Shown here one piece after another: positions 16,166-25,434 of a stretch of DNA of 48,264 bases (position 1 is its first letter; each line of letters opens with the position of its first letter). A model generated the notes under the pieces. The model ran no database searches. It was not told where the DNA came from and was given only the letters and a program-made list of their open reading frames with translations. The DNA is from Methanobacteriota archaeon (lineage in GTDB: Archaea; Thermoplasmatota; Poseidoniia; Poseidoniales; Thalassarchaeaceae). The position numbers and the translations under genes are program-made. The DNA is taken from contig PAYZ01000018.1 of assembly GCA_002716085.1 (NCBI GenBank), forward strand, positions 58,428-106,691, given 5' to 3'.

Positions 16166-18823
16166 ATGTCCCCCCCCGATCCTCGCCAGTCACTACCCGA
16201 TGCGGACTACGAAGAGACGAACGAGTGGCTGGAAGCTCTTCGATCTGTGGTATCCTCCCAAGGCTCAAACAGGGCCAGACTTCTCCTCCAAGAGCTCATG
16301 GCAGAGGCGAAAGCACTGGAAATTCCAATCAATCCCCCATCCAGGACACCTTACCTGAATTCAATTTCTGTGGAGCAGCAACCTCCGTATCCAGGGAACC
16401 TTACATTGGAGAGATCGATACAGAATCATGTTCTATGGAACGCAGCGGTAATGGTTTCTGATGCAAACAGAAGGATGGATGGCATAGGGGGCCACATCTC
16501 AACTTACGCCTCTAGCTCGACCCTATATGAGGTAGGATTCAATCACATTTTTACGGGAAAGAATAACAATGGTGTGGGTGATGCAGTTTTCGTTCAAGGC
16601 CATGCTAGCCCGGGAATTTATGCCAGGTCTTTCCTAGAGGGCAGGATTACCAGAGAACAGCTCAAAAATTTCAGACAGGAGGCATTCGATGACGGGCTCT
16701 CCTCCTACCCACATCCTCGTCTAATGCCAGATTTCTGGGAGTACCCGACGGTTTCCATGGGATTGGGGCCTCTTGCTGCGGTCATGCAAGCAAGGTTCTG
16801 GAAATACCTCCATAATCGCGGACTTTCGGATACCTCTGGTAGTACGGTTTTCTCATTCTTAGGTGATGGTGAGATGGATGAGCCAGAGGCAATAGCATCA
16901 ATCGCATTGGCAGGGAGGGAACAACTAGACAACATAGTAACAGTAGTAAACTGCAATCTTCAACGTCTAGATGGGCCCGTAAGGGGAAACTCTAGCATCA
17001 TTCAGGAGCTTGAGGGACTCTACAGAGGAGCGGGATGGACAGTAATCAAGGTGTTGTGGGGTTCGGGTTGGGACAAGATTTTCCAAAGGGATAGAGATGG
17101 AGAGCTTCTAGGGGCAATTGAGTCAATTTCAGATGGAGATTGGCAGCGTCTCAGCACCCTATCTACATCTGAATTTAGAAAAGAACTGTTTTCCGGGAGC
17201 AATACCCTCGAAGAACTGGGCGCTTCTCTCTCTGACAAGGATCTTCAGAGCCTCACAAGAGGAGGCCACGATCCAATCAAGGTCTATGCTGCCTACCAAG
17301 CTGCATTAGAAGCAAGGGGCCCAGCCGTAATTCTGGCACATACCGTCAAAGGATGGGGAATAGACTCGTTTGAGGGGAGAAACTCAACACATCAAAAGAA
17401 AAAGATGGATTTTGGTGATTTACAGGCTTACAGAGACGCCCTCGCACTAACATTGGACGACTCAATGCTACAGGATGATCCGTTCCTAAGTCTAGATAGT
17501 GAGTCAGACGAGATAGAATACATGCAAAACAGAAGGGACCAAATGGGTGGCTCCTTGCCATCGAGGAATCCACTGAAAATCAAACTCAAACTTCCTGATC
17601 AAGATGTATACGGAGGCTTTGATCAGGGTACTCCGGAAGGACAAGAGGTCTCCACAACTATGGCATTTGTTCGGCTTCTTAGGAATCTGATGAAGTCTGA
17701 AATCGGAGAAATGGTAGTCCCGATAATTCCCGACGAAGGAAGAACTTTTGGAATGGATCCTTTGTTTAGCGAGTTTGAGATTTTCTCATCGAAGGGACAG
17801 AAATATACTCCTGTCGATCACAAAATGCTGCTAAAATACAAGGAATCTGAGCAAGGGCAGGTACTTCAAGAAGGAATCTCAGAAGCTGCTGCGATAGCAT
17901 CATGGATAGCTAGCGCCACTTCTTATTCCCATGCCCAATCTCCTACAATGCCTTTCTATACCTTCTACTCTATGTTCGGATTTCAGAGGGTTGGAGATCA
18001 GATTTGGAGCGCTGCGGATGCTAGAGCCCGGGGTTTCCTAATGGGTGCCACTGCTGGAAGGACCACGCTCAACGGAGAGGGCCTTCAACATCAAGATGGT
18101 CACAGCCTTCTTATGGCTTCAGCAGTTCCCTTCTGCCGAGCTTGGGATCCTGCCTATGCCTACGAGCTATCCGCAATCATCAGGCATGGAATCGATGAGA
18201 TGTGGGGCCAGAATCTAGATGTCTTTCACTACGTCATGTTGTATAACGAGAACCAGCAACAAATTCCTAAGCCAGATGGCTCAGATCAGGGAATTGTAAA
18301 GGGGGCTTATCTTCTTGAAGAGATAAAAAACAGTGGTCCAAGAGTCAGGCTTCTTGGTTCTGGACCTATCCTAAAGTACGTAAGGGAAGCCGCGCAAACA
18401 CTTTCTTCGGATCACGGAGTTAGCTCCGAGGTTTGGTCGGTTACCTCCTATGGTGAACTTAGGAGACTTGGAATCGAGGCAGAAAGGCAGACAAGACTCA
18501 ATCCAGAGGAACCTAAGGTTCCATATGTTTCAGATTGTTTTGGCGACCAAACTCCAACAGTCGCAGCTTCAGACTACATCGCATCAGTTCCAGAGATGAT
18601 TCAACGCTGGATCGGAGGCCGTTTCGTAGTTCTAGGTACAGATGGATTCGGACGCTCCGATTCCAGAGAGGCACTCAGGTCCTTTTTCGAAATTGACACA
18701 AGCAGCATTGTGATTGCGTCTTTGTCAGCTCTGGAGCAAGATGGAAAGATGCCAACTGGTACGGTTAAGAAAGCAATGAGAGAAACCGGAATCTCCTCGG
18801 ATAGGTCTGACAAGACAGAGTGA
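16166..18823 (+). CDS. aceE: Pyruvate dehydrogenase E1, homodimeric AceE type
   Basis: E1 of the pyruvate dehydrogenase complex decarboxylates pyruvate with thiamine diphosphate and passes the acetyl group to E2 lipoate. At about 885 residues it has the length of bacterial AceE. Visible: the N-terminal MNMSPPDPRQ... tail, GGHISTYASSSTLYEVGFNH with its substrate-site histidines, the ThDP motif GDGEMDEPEA from residue 233 continuing to NCNLQRLDGPVRGN, HTVKGWG, and TTLNGEGLQHQDGHS in the second domain. This is the bacterial homodimeric form, not the alpha2beta2 form seen in some archaea. No E2 or E3 gene is in the window. ATG at 16166 is preferred over the GTG two codons upstream. A small LETM1-like gene follows after 4 nt. 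Confidence 0.95.
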   Translation: MSPPDPRQSLPDADYEETNEWLEALRSVVSSQGSNRARLLLQELMAEAKALEIPINPPSRTPYLNSISVEQQPPYPGNLTLERSIQNHVLWNAAVMVSDANRRMDGIGGHISTYASSSTLYEVGFNHIFTGKNNNGVGDAVFVQGHASPGIYARSFLEGRITREQLKNFRQEAFDDGLSSYPHPRLMPDFWEYPTVSMGLGPLAAVMQARFWKYLHNRGLSDTSGSTVFSFLGDGEMDEPEAIASIALAGREQLDNIVTVVNCNLQRLDGPVRGNSSIIQELEGLYRGAGWTVIKVLWGSGWDKIFQRDRDGELLGAIESISDGDWQRLSTLSTSEFRKELFSGSNTLEELGASLSDKDLQSLTRGGHDPIKVYAAYQAALEARGPAVILAHTVKGWGIDSFEGRNSTHQKKKMDFGDLQAYRDALALTLDDSMLQDDPFLSLDSESDEIEYMQNRRDQMGGSLPSRNPLKIKLKLPDQDVYGGFDQGTPEGQEVSTTMAFVRLLRNLMKSEIGEMVVPIIPDEGRTFGMDPLFSEFEIFSSKGQKYTPVDHKMLLKYKESEQGQVLQEGISEAAAIASWIASATSYSHAQSPTMPFYTFYSMFGFQRVGDQIWSAADARARGFLMGATAGRTTLNGEGLQHQDGHSLLMASAVPFCRAWDPAYAYELSAIIRHGIDEMWGQNLDVFHYVMLYNENQQQIPKPDGSDQGIVKGAYLLEEIKNSGPRVRLLGSGPILKYVREAAQTLSSDHGVSSEVWSVTSYGELRRLGIEAERQTRLNPEEPKVPYVSDCFGDQTPTVAASDYIASVPEMIQRWIGGRFVVLGTDGFGRSDSREALRSFFEIDTSSIVIASLSALEQDGKMPTGTVKKAMRETGISSDRSDKTE

Positions 18824-18827
18824 TCAA

Positions 18828-19310
18828 ATGGGCAGGTTTGCAAACTCTGTCAAGTTCTTGTTTAGATGGCTACCATGGGTGGTAACCGGCACCTCTTCGA
18901 CCTACAGGAGCCTCTCTGAGGAATCAAAAGAAGAGATCAAGGTAGTAGTCAAGGAGCCACGAAAGTGGGGCGAATCAATAGAAAGCACATGGGACTCCAC
19001 AAAAATAGGGGCCGAGCACTTCAAGGAAACTTCAGGAATTCTTGCAAACATACTTATTGGACGAAGGGTAAGTAGGAAAGAAAGACTTCAGGCTAGGGAC
19101 GATTTAGCCTCATTAAGCATTATTGTCCCACCTCTCAGGGTTTTCATGATCCCTGGAAGCCAGGTCCTGCTTGGAATTATGGCCAGAGTAACCCCTTGGA
19201 GGCTTATTCCCGATGAATGGATTCCGATTAATGCTCTAAAGAAGGCTAGGGGTGAGCCAGACTCCATCGAGAAAGAGGTTGGAATGGTGATGAGGCTTAT
19301 TGGCAGATGA
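18828..19310 (+). CDS. Small LETM1-like protein
   Basis: A 160-residue protein starting 4 nt after aceE, hence probably in the same operon. The segment LASLSIIVPPLRVFMIPGSQ followed by LLGIMARVTPWRLIPDEW resembles the core of the LETM1 family (hydrophobic stretch with conserved Pro and Gly, then a 'P-x-LP' ending). A further hydrophobic segment is at the N-terminus (FLFRWLPWVVTG). LETM1 proteins of mitochondria work in cation/proton exchange and ribosome contact, but short prokaryotic versions are of unknown function. The match is by eye and weak; it could instead be an unrelated small membrane-associated protein. Confidence 0.5.
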   Translation: MGRFANSVKFLFRWLPWVVTGTSSTYRSLSEESKEEIKVVVKEPRKWGESIESTWDSTKIGAEHFKETSGILANILIGRRVSRKERLQARDDLASLSIIVPPLRVFMIPGSQVLLGIMARVTPWRLIPDEWIPINALKKARGEPDSIEKEVGMVMRLIGR

Positions 19311-19335
19311 AATCCAGGAAAAATACGAAAGATCA

Positions 19336-20043
19336 CTATCTAGGTATAGTAATATTTGCTAGAAAGTAGTTATGCTTCAACGCATCACCTACCTCTATCC
19401 AGTCAGGAACTTTTCCTTTGAAATCGTCATATCTATGACCAGGTACTAGCCTCCATTCAGCTGGAAGTGAAGATAAAATCTCCTTGGCTTTGATAAGACT
19501 CCTCTGTTGAGCCTTCGGATCACCGCCAGGAAGATCAACCCTCCCAGCACTCCTCACAAAAAGAAGGTCTCCTGCATGGTAAACACCATGCCCGTGAATT
19601 GTCACATGGCCCGGGGCATGTCCGGGTGAATGGGTGATGGAAAGGCTAATCGAGCCTGCTGACCAATTTACCGACTCGTCAGCTGCACAGTTCCATGTAT
19701 TTGTGAAGTCAACCTTGCGGAAAACAACATTGCCGAGAAGATTTGGGACCTTAGCCTCTTCATGGCCCCATACTTCTAGTTCGGGAAACCTCTTCATCAT
19801 TCCTGGAAATCCGGCAGCATGATCTCTGTGAGTATGGGTGTATAGGAGGTGAGTCGGTTTCAAACCCTCCTGCTTGAGCTTCGCCTCCCAAGCTTCCGCA
19901 TCGTACGGATCAATAATTGCAACCAATCCATTTCCCCTGTCCACGAATGCAGTATTCATATTCATCAGTGGTCCCATCTGGGTAACCCAGACCTCTACTC
20001 CGTCTTCCCACTCTGAGATGTGGAACTCTCCGTCAGCCAGCAT
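19336..20043 (-). CDS. Metallo-beta-lactamase-fold hydrolase (glyoxalase II-like)
   Basis: A 235-residue MBL-fold protein. The dinuclear metal site is complete: THTHRDHAAG (69-78), H in SPGHAPGHVTIHG (139-151), D in HAGDLLF (about 159) and H in VPGHRYDD (about 203). The pattern is that of the glyoxalase II/persulfide dioxygenase branch, so a thioester or related sulfur substrate is likely but not provable. ATG at 20043 is chosen because GGAG lies 5 nt upstream; a TTG at 20070 is also in frame. It diverges from leuS over about 75 bp. Confidence 0.85.
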   Translation of the reverse strand: MLADGEFHISEWEDGVEVWVTQMGPLMNMNTAFVDRGNGLVAIIDPYDAEAWEAKLKQEGLKPTHLLYTHTHRDHAAGFPGMMKRFPELEVWGHEEAKVPNLLGNVVFRKVDFTNTWNCAADESVNWSAGSISLSITHSPGHAPGHVTIHGHGVYHAGDLLFVRSAGRVDLPGGDPKAQQRSLIKAKEILSSLPAEWRLVPGHRYDDFKGKVPDWIEVGDALKHNYFLANITIPR

Positions 20044-20079
20044 GTTTTCTCCGAAGAAGTCATCAAACAAAGTCGTAAT

Positions 20080-20088
20080 GCATATACA
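20080..20088 (+). promoter_or_regulatory. TATA-like element upstream of leuS
   Basis: CATATACAA is centred about 33 nt before the ATG at 20117 that is favoured as the leuS start, and lies within the gap between the divergent MBL gene and leuS. Confidence 0.35.
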
Positions 20089-20116
20089 AGCAATACTAAG
20101 CGGTCAGGATGGGAAA

Positions 20117-22972
20117 ATGGCATACGACGCACAGGAGGTAGAGACACGCTGGCAAAAGGCGTGGTCGGATGAAGGGGTTTTTGAGGCGGATATAGATGAT
20201 TCCAAGCCTAAGTTCTACTGCTTGGAGATGTTCCCATATCCGTCAGGTCACATGCACATGGGGCACGTCAGGAACTATTCAATTGGAGACGCAATGGCAC
20301 GATTCCAGCGTCTTATGGGAAAGAATGTGCTCTACCCCATGGGTTACGACTCGTTCGGAATGCCCGCTGAGAACGCAGCAAAGAAGGAGATGGGGCACCC
20401 TCACGAAGTCACGCACAAAAACATCTCAAGTATTCGATCCGATCAGGAGAGGATGGGATACTCTTACGATTGGAGAAGGCAAATAGCAACATCTGATGTT
20501 GATTACTACAAGTGGAACCAAGATATGTTCCTGACCCTCTACGACAGGGGTCTGGTTGAGCGAAGGATGGCTCCGGTAAACTGGTGTCTGGATTGCGACA
20601 CTGTTCTTGCAAATGAGCAGGTTAAGAATAATCGTTGTTGGAGATGTGGCTTGGAGGTGGTTCAGAGAGACATGGCTCAATGGTTCTTGAAGATGACAGA
20701 GTACTCCGATGAGTTACTAGAAGAACTGGAAAACATCTCATTCCCCGAGAACGTTAAGGCAATGCAGAGAAATTGGATCGGTCGTTCTCAGGGCGCACAC
20801 ATTGACTTCTTGATTGCAGACTCAGAATCTCAAATTGGGGCTTTCACAACACGACCAGACACAATTTTCGGAGTTACTTTCGTTACCTTGTCACCCGAAC
20901 ATCCTCTTTGTGGAGAGATTTGTGCAGGAACAGAGTGGGAGGAAGGCTGGAGAAAGCTCAGGGACGAGTGTGCAAGGATGTCTGAGTTTGAGCGAATAAA
21001 CATGTTGAAGGAGAAGAAGGGAGTTTTTCTAGGGAAACACGCAGTAAATCCCCTAAGTGGTGAGAAGATTCCAATTTATGCAGGTAACTTCGTGGTGTCT
21101 TCTTACGGAACTGGAGCAGTAATGGGAGTTCCCGGGCATGATCAGAGAGATTTTGACTTCGCTAAGAAATATGACCTAGAAATTAGGAAGGTTCTCGCTC
21201 AGGATAGTCAAGAAGACCAATCAAGACCTCTAAAACAGGCTTTTGAGGGTTATGGGCCTATGGTAAACTCTGCCAGAGAAGGTTTCGACGGCCTTTCTGG
21301 AGAAGCTGCAAAGGATGCAGTCATCGCTCATTTGCAGGAACTAGGATCTGGATACGGAACCGTGGAATACCGTCTGAAGGACTGGCTTCTTAGTCGTCAG
21401 AGGTTCTGGGGTACGCCAATCCCAATGATTCACTGCGATCATTGCGGAATAGTTCCTGTTTCCAGGGATGAATTGCCTGTCGAACTTCCACTTGATGTGG
21501 TTTTCAGTGAGGATCAGAGTGGAAATCCTCTAGCCTCCCACGAGGCATTCGTGAAGACAGCATGCCCATCTTGCAGCAAGCCTGCAATTAGAGAGACGGA
21601 TACCATGGACACTTTCTATGACTCCTCGTGGTATTTTATGCGCTTTTGTGACGCGGCGAACGACACTTTGCCATTCGACAGGAAGGCCGTTGACTATTGG
21701 ATGAGCGATGGAGTTGATCTCTATATCGGGGGAATAGAACATGCTGTAATGCACCTACTCTACGCACGGTTCTTCACCAAATTTACCAGGGATGCGGGAA
21801 TGAACAGGGTGGGTGAGCCCTTTGGCAGATTGGTATGCCAAGGGATGCTAAACGCCCCAGCTCCTTATTGCGCTTCCTGTAATGCGGAATACCACGTGGA
21901 TCATTTCGATTCAGACTGCCCTTCTTGTGGAGAAAAACTTTCCAGAAGGCAAGCAAAGATGAGTAAGTCCCTTGGAAACACTGTAAGCCCTGAGGAGATG
22001 ATCTCAAAGTATGGTGCTGACACTGTTAGGCTATTCATTCTCTTCGGAGCAAACCCTGAAGCGGGAATGGACTGGTCAGACAGTGCACTTGAGGCGAATC
22101 ACAGACAGATGTTCTCGATTATGGAATCTGTGGATTTTGCAATGTCTCTTTCCGAATCCCCCAATCCCATTGACAGCTGGCTCTTGGCACGACTTAGGGA
22201 AAACCAGAGGAATTGGATGGAGGCTATGTCGGAAGTAAGCCTTCGTGAAGGAGTAATGATCAGTCATTTTGAGATGCTCTCTGATTGGTCATGGTATGTC
22301 CGAAGAGGTGGCAGAGATAGATCTACAGCTATGTCTTTCCTTGAAGGATGGATTCGAATGATGGCTCCTGCCACACCTCACATTGCAGAGGAATTCTGGA
22401 ATAAACTAGGAATGGATGACCTTCTAGCAAAGCTAGTGATGCCAGATACTGGAATTAACCCCGAAGACACTCGAGTAATTTCCATTGAAAACTACATCAG
22501 GCAGATTATCTCCACCGGAAGGAATCTAAAATCCCTGGCTGAAAGGCACTCCGAAGGGGATATAACCCGAGCGATAATTCAGACCTCTCCAGTATGGAAG
22601 TCAGAATTGGCAATTGAGGCAATTGGGTTAAACTCAGAGGGATTTGATTTCAAATCTCAAGGAACTGAACATGTCCGATCAATGGACATATTCAATGACG
22701 ATAGAATCAGAACAGAGCTGTTCCAGACTTGGTCATCGATAACTATGGGTAGCAAGAAAAAGAGAGGTAAAGTACACCTCTGGTCAGAAGGGGAAAGAGA
22801 CCTGATTCTATCTCGCATCGACGAATCAGAAGTGATAATCGAGAATTCAGAATTCATTGCTTCCTCCTTGGGAGTTGACTCGTTAGAGTCATACTCAGCC
22901 GGGGAAGGGGAGGATGTGGGGGGGAAGGCGAAAGTCTCGTTCCCTCTGGAACCAGGAATAGCTTTCCTATAG
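20117..22972 (+). CDS. leuS: Leucyl-tRNA synthetase, bacterial type
   Basis: Charges tRNA-Leu with leucine. HIGH is seen as HMGH (47-50) within YPSGHMHMGHVRNY and KMSKS as AKMSKSLGN with KMSKS at nt 21956-21970. The editing domain has TTRPDTIFGVTF and GTGAVMGVPGHDQRDFDFA. Zinc-ribbon cysteines appear as CLDC...CWRCG near residue 160, CDHCG near 440, and CASC...CPSCG just before KMSKS. The overall layout is that of bacterial LeuRS, whereas most archaea have a distinct archaeal/eukaryal form. At 951 residues it is longer than the usual ~860, partly through the added ribbon and C-terminal part. The open frame extends back to 19874 inside the MBL gene, but similarity begins at MAYDAQEVETRWQ, so 20117 is chosen. 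Confidence 0.95.
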   Translation: MAYDAQEVETRWQKAWSDEGVFEADIDDSKPKFYCLEMFPYPSGHMHMGHVRNYSIGDAMARFQRLMGKNVLYPMGYDSFGMPAENAAKKEMGHPHEVTHKNISSIRSDQERMGYSYDWRRQIATSDVDYYKWNQDMFLTLYDRGLVERRMAPVNWCLDCDTVLANEQVKNNRCWRCGLEVVQRDMAQWFLKMTEYSDELLEELENISFPENVKAMQRNWIGRSQGAHIDFLIADSESQIGAFTTRPDTIFGVTFVTLSPEHPLCGEICAGTEWEEGWRKLRDECARMSEFERINMLKEKKGVFLGKHAVNPLSGEKIPIYAGNFVVSSYGTGAVMGVPGHDQRDFDFAKKYDLEIRKVLAQDSQEDQSRPLKQAFEGYGPMVNSAREGFDGLSGEAAKDAVIAHLQELGSGYGTVEYRLKDWLLSRQRFWGTPIPMIHCDHCGIVPVSRDELPVELPLDVVFSEDQSGNPLASHEAFVKTACPSCSKPAIRETDTMDTFYDSSWYFMRFCDAANDTLPFDRKAVDYWMSDGVDLYIGGIEHAVMHLLYARFFTKFTRDAGMNRVGEPFGRLVCQGMLNAPAPYCASCNAEYHVDHFDSDCPSCGEKLSRRQAKMSKSLGNTVSPEEMISKYGADTVRLFILFGANPEAGMDWSDSALEANHRQMFSIMESVDFAMSLSESPNPIDSWLLARLRENQRNWMEAMSEVSLREGVMISHFEMLSDWSWYVRRGGRDRSTAMSFLEGWIRMMAPATPHIAEEFWNKLGMDDLLAKLVMPDTGINPEDTRVISIENYIRQIISTGRNLKSLAERHSEGDITRAIIQTSPVWKSELAIEAIGLNSEGFDFKSQGTEHVRSMDIFNDDRIRTELFQTWSSITMGSKKKRGKVHLWSEGERDLILSRIDESEVIIENSEFIASSLGVDSLESYSAGEGEDVGGKAKVSFPLEPGIAFL

Positions 22973-22979
22973 GTGAAAC

Positions 22980-23315
22980 ATGTCCTCTCCGAAAGTAATC
23001 TTCGACAACGATTGCTCAAAGTGCAGCAGATGGGCTAGATTTATCGAGAAAAGAGACAAGCACTCTCGAATCGAGTTACTTGGCCAGAATTCTCCCGAAG
23101 CGAAAAAGGCAATGATTTCAATTCCAGATCGGTTTGAAGGGGTCGATTCAGTTTTTCTGATTTCCCCCGAAGGAGAATGGTTTTCCAAGAGCTCAGCGAT
23201 TTGGAGGATTTGCAGATATCTCAAGTTCCCTTGGCCGATTGCATCAACTATTTTTCTTGTCCCTCTGCCAATTAGAGACATAGCCTACGACATATATGCC
23301 AGAATTAGAAAATAG
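22980..23315 (+). CDS. DCC-family (DUF393) thiol-disulfide oxidoreductase-like protein
   Basis: A 111-residue protein whose start, KVIFDNDCSKCSRWARFIEK, is the DCC motif (D-x-D-C-x-x-C) of the YuxK/DUF393 family, with the cysteine pair at 12 and 15 and the later GVDSVFLISPEGEWFSKSSA, also typical. The fold is thioredoxin-like; the substrate is unknown. ATG at 22980 lies 7 nt after the leuS stop, so it is in the leuS transcript. Confidence 0.85.
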   Translation: MSSPKVIFDNDCSKCSRWARFIEKRDKHSRIELLGQNSPEAKKAMISIPDRFEGVDSVFLISPEGEWFSKSSAIWRICRYLKFPWPIASTIFLVPLPIRDIAYDIYARIRK

Positions 23316-23335
23316 CTCTAACACTCGGTGGGTTC

Positions 23336-24415
23336 ATGGAGCTCCAACTTCTGGCAATACTGTTGAGCGAAGACAAGAGCACCAAGAGACGTCGCGGCCG
23401 TAGAAGGCGACGTCGATCCCGAGAAGGCGAGAATAATCGATCAAATGGCAATGGAAGAAGGCCTATGAACCCGGAGTTCGAAAGGGCATTGGGTAGGTTT
23501 TCTGCTAACCCTAGACCGATGGGAATTCCTGAAGTCATTGACCCTCCTCCTAGGAAGGTAAATATTTCGTGGAAGATAAATGCAGTTTCTAAGAAGGTTC
23601 AGGATGAGGCAGGAAAGATAGCCTGCAAACCCGGAGAATTTGGATTTCTCCCAGAGCAGAGAGTAACGGAGATAGCAGAACAGCTTGATGGAATGCCTAT
23701 TTCATTGGAGCAGGCTCTCTCTCTGAGAGCTGCTCTTAACCAAGAGAAGAGCGTCTACTCTCACTCAAAGCTAATGAGGAGGTCAAATGAAATTAGTCGA
23801 AGATACGACTCAGGGGAGAGCGTAATCTCACTTTCAAAGAGATTCGATGCACCGCCAGTAAACACATTCAGGGCTGTCCTGACTGGAAGGGGGTGGACAA
23901 AGACTAGGATAAAGGACACCCTAAACAAGAATCCTTCGAAGTTGAACAATAGAGACAGAGAACAGTTTGAACTTGCTGAATCGGTAGACAGGGTAAGCTC
24001 AGTTAATCAGACCGAGACTCAGAATGCTGCTGAGGTTTTTGAGGAAATCCTATGCGATCATTTCGAGTCCCTGGGCGTCAGATTTCGTCGTCAGGATGAA
24101 CTACTTAACGAGCAGACAAAGAACGAGGGAAGGGCAATCATTACCCCTGATCTTCTCCTACTTGATGATGTCAGGATAAATGGAACTCCATGCGCTTGGA
24201 TTGACGCTAAGCACTTCTTTGGAGCAGATCTAAAGTTTCCCAAAAAGAAGACTCAGAAGCAGGTGGACAGGTATGTATCAGAATATGGCCAAGGAGCTCT
24301 AGTATACAGGCACGGATTCTGTGAAGGCCTCAGATTAAGAGGGGCAACAAAGCTGGACTCGAGCCCATTAGACCTTAAGCCTCTAGAAGACTTCCACGAG
24401 AATTCGAAGAGCTAA
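23336..24415 (+). CDS. CDIN1-like (TPD-motif) nuclease-fold protein
   Basis: The C-terminal third carries the motif set of the CDIN1/C15orf41 family: TPDLLLLDDVRINGTPCAW with TPD at 270-272, then WIDAKHFFGA (288-297) and YGQGALVYRHGF. In PD-(D/E)xK terms the candidate catalytic residues are D272, D290 and K292, all present. The middle (about 90-200) is helical with an HTH-like stretch GESVISLSKRFDAPPVNTFRA. Residues 17-28 are nearly all Arg/Lys, suggesting nucleic-acid binding. Human CDIN1 is mutated in congenital dyserythropoietic anaemia type I; archaeal homologues are known but uncharacterised. ATG at 23336 follows GGTGGG. It closes the leuS-DCC run and converges on the pantoate kinase gene with a 2-bp gap. 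Confidence 0.8.
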   Translation: MELQLLAILLSEDKSTKRRRGRRRRRRSREGENNRSNGNGRRPMNPEFERALGRFSANPRPMGIPEVIDPPPRKVNISWKINAVSKKVQDEAGKIACKPGEFGFLPEQRVTEIAEQLDGMPISLEQALSLRAALNQEKSVYSHSKLMRRSNEISRRYDSGESVISLSKRFDAPPVNTFRAVLTGRGWTKTRIKDTLNKNPSKLNNRDREQFELAESVDRVSSVNQTETQNAAEVFEEILCDHFESLGVRFRRQDELLNEQTKNEGRAIITPDLLLLDDVRINGTPCAWIDAKHFFGADLKFPKKKTQKQVDRYVSEYGQGALVYRHGFCEGLRLRGATKLDSSPLDLKPLEDFHENSKS

Positions 24416-24417
24416 CC

Positions 24418-25395
24418 TTACTTTGTCTTTGATACTCTACTATGGCGCGAAGAAATACCACAACTCTCCAGCTCATCTACAAGCTTACTCATCCAATTAC
24501 CTGGATTCTCAGGATTTTTCGGGACAACCACCAAGCTCTCACCAAGCATGCACATCAGTGCTACTAGCTCCTCAGAAAGCCCTAACTCCGATATAGAATC
24601 ACTCACCTCGTCCTTCAACTCCTTTCTTGCAGCCTCACTTTCTAGCTCACTACTCGAAGAGAACGACAAAGAGGCCTCTATGAGATCCCCCCATCTCTCC
24701 CTTTTCCAGTCACCAGCGCCTATTCTTTCCATTTCCGCTTCTCCAGCGAGACTAATTTTCTCTTTCCAAAGGGGGTCATCGATATAGCCAGAAGTTAGAG
24801 TCCCAGTTTTATCCCTCCAACACAAAAGAACTGGCGTGGCAATAGACCACCCCTCAGATTCTCCAGGACCATTATCAAGCAGTTCTCCAGAGTACGGCGA
24901 ACCTGCAGAGTTTCTTCTCACTACACCACCCGAAGAAAGAGCCGTTGTGTCCCCCAGTCCACTAGAATTTCCTCTTTCGACCAGATGAGCAATCATGTAC
25001 GATCTTCTCATACATTCTTCATGAGGAACGCCCATTGCCCTCTGAAATGCAATTGCCGCTGCAACTGCTCCAGATGCAGACATCCCGAATCCCTGAGATG
25101 CAGGCAGACCAACCTTTATGCTCAGTTCCCAATCAACTTCTCCAGTCTGAGGGAGCTCCTCAATCAGCCTATTTAGCACATCTTCGTACAATGCCGAGTG
25201 ATAACTCTCGTCCAGAAATCTGACTATTAGTGAACCCCCACCAGACTCTCCTTTTGCTACTGCCTCAACCCCATCCTCTAAGCAAATACCAACCCCTCTG
25301 CTTCCTTGCCAAAGGAGGTCATCGGAAGAATCCTCGATTGTAAAAACAAGAGTAAGGTGACCCCCACATTCGCCCCTACCCAGCATCGTAGGCAT
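24418..25395 (-). CDS. Pantoate kinase (GHMP superfamily)
   Basis: Archaea make coenzyme A through pantoate kinase and phosphopantothenate synthetase. This 325-residue protein has the pantoate kinase features: GRGECGGHLTLVF near the N-terminus, GSRGVGICLEDGV (about 32-44), the GHMP ATP-binding loop LPASQGFGMSASGAVAAA (about 98-115), and AHLVERGNSSGLGDTTALSSGG-like segment around 136-157. The family usually has 'PGH' where this reads 'CGGH'. It follows rpo3 across a 39-bp gap and may be the last gene of the ribosomal operon, a link not classical for this enzyme. Confidence 0.85.
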   Translation of the reverse strand: MPTMLGRGECGGHLTLVFTIEDSSDDLLWQGSRGVGICLEDGVEAVAKGESGGGSLIVRFLDESYHSALYEDVLNRLIEELPQTGEVDWELSIKVGLPASQGFGMSASGAVAAAIAFQRAMGVPHEECMRRSYMIAHLVERGNSSGLGDTTALSSGGVVRRNSAGSPYSGELLDNGPGESEGWSIATPVLLCWRDKTGTLTSGYIDDPLWKEKISLAGEAEMERIGAGDWKRERWGDLIEASLSFSSSSELESEAARKELKDEVSDSISELGLSEELVALMCMLGESLVVVPKNPENPGNWMSKLVDELESCGISSRHSRVSKTK

Positions 25396-25434
25396 AACAT
25401 CTCATCCAGAGTGGCAGTAATGAATTATTGTAAT

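Noticed and set aside
19874-20116. Extended N-terminus of LeuRS
   Set aside because: The additional 81 codons lie antisense to the MBL gene and show no LeuRS similarity; family sequence starts at 20117.
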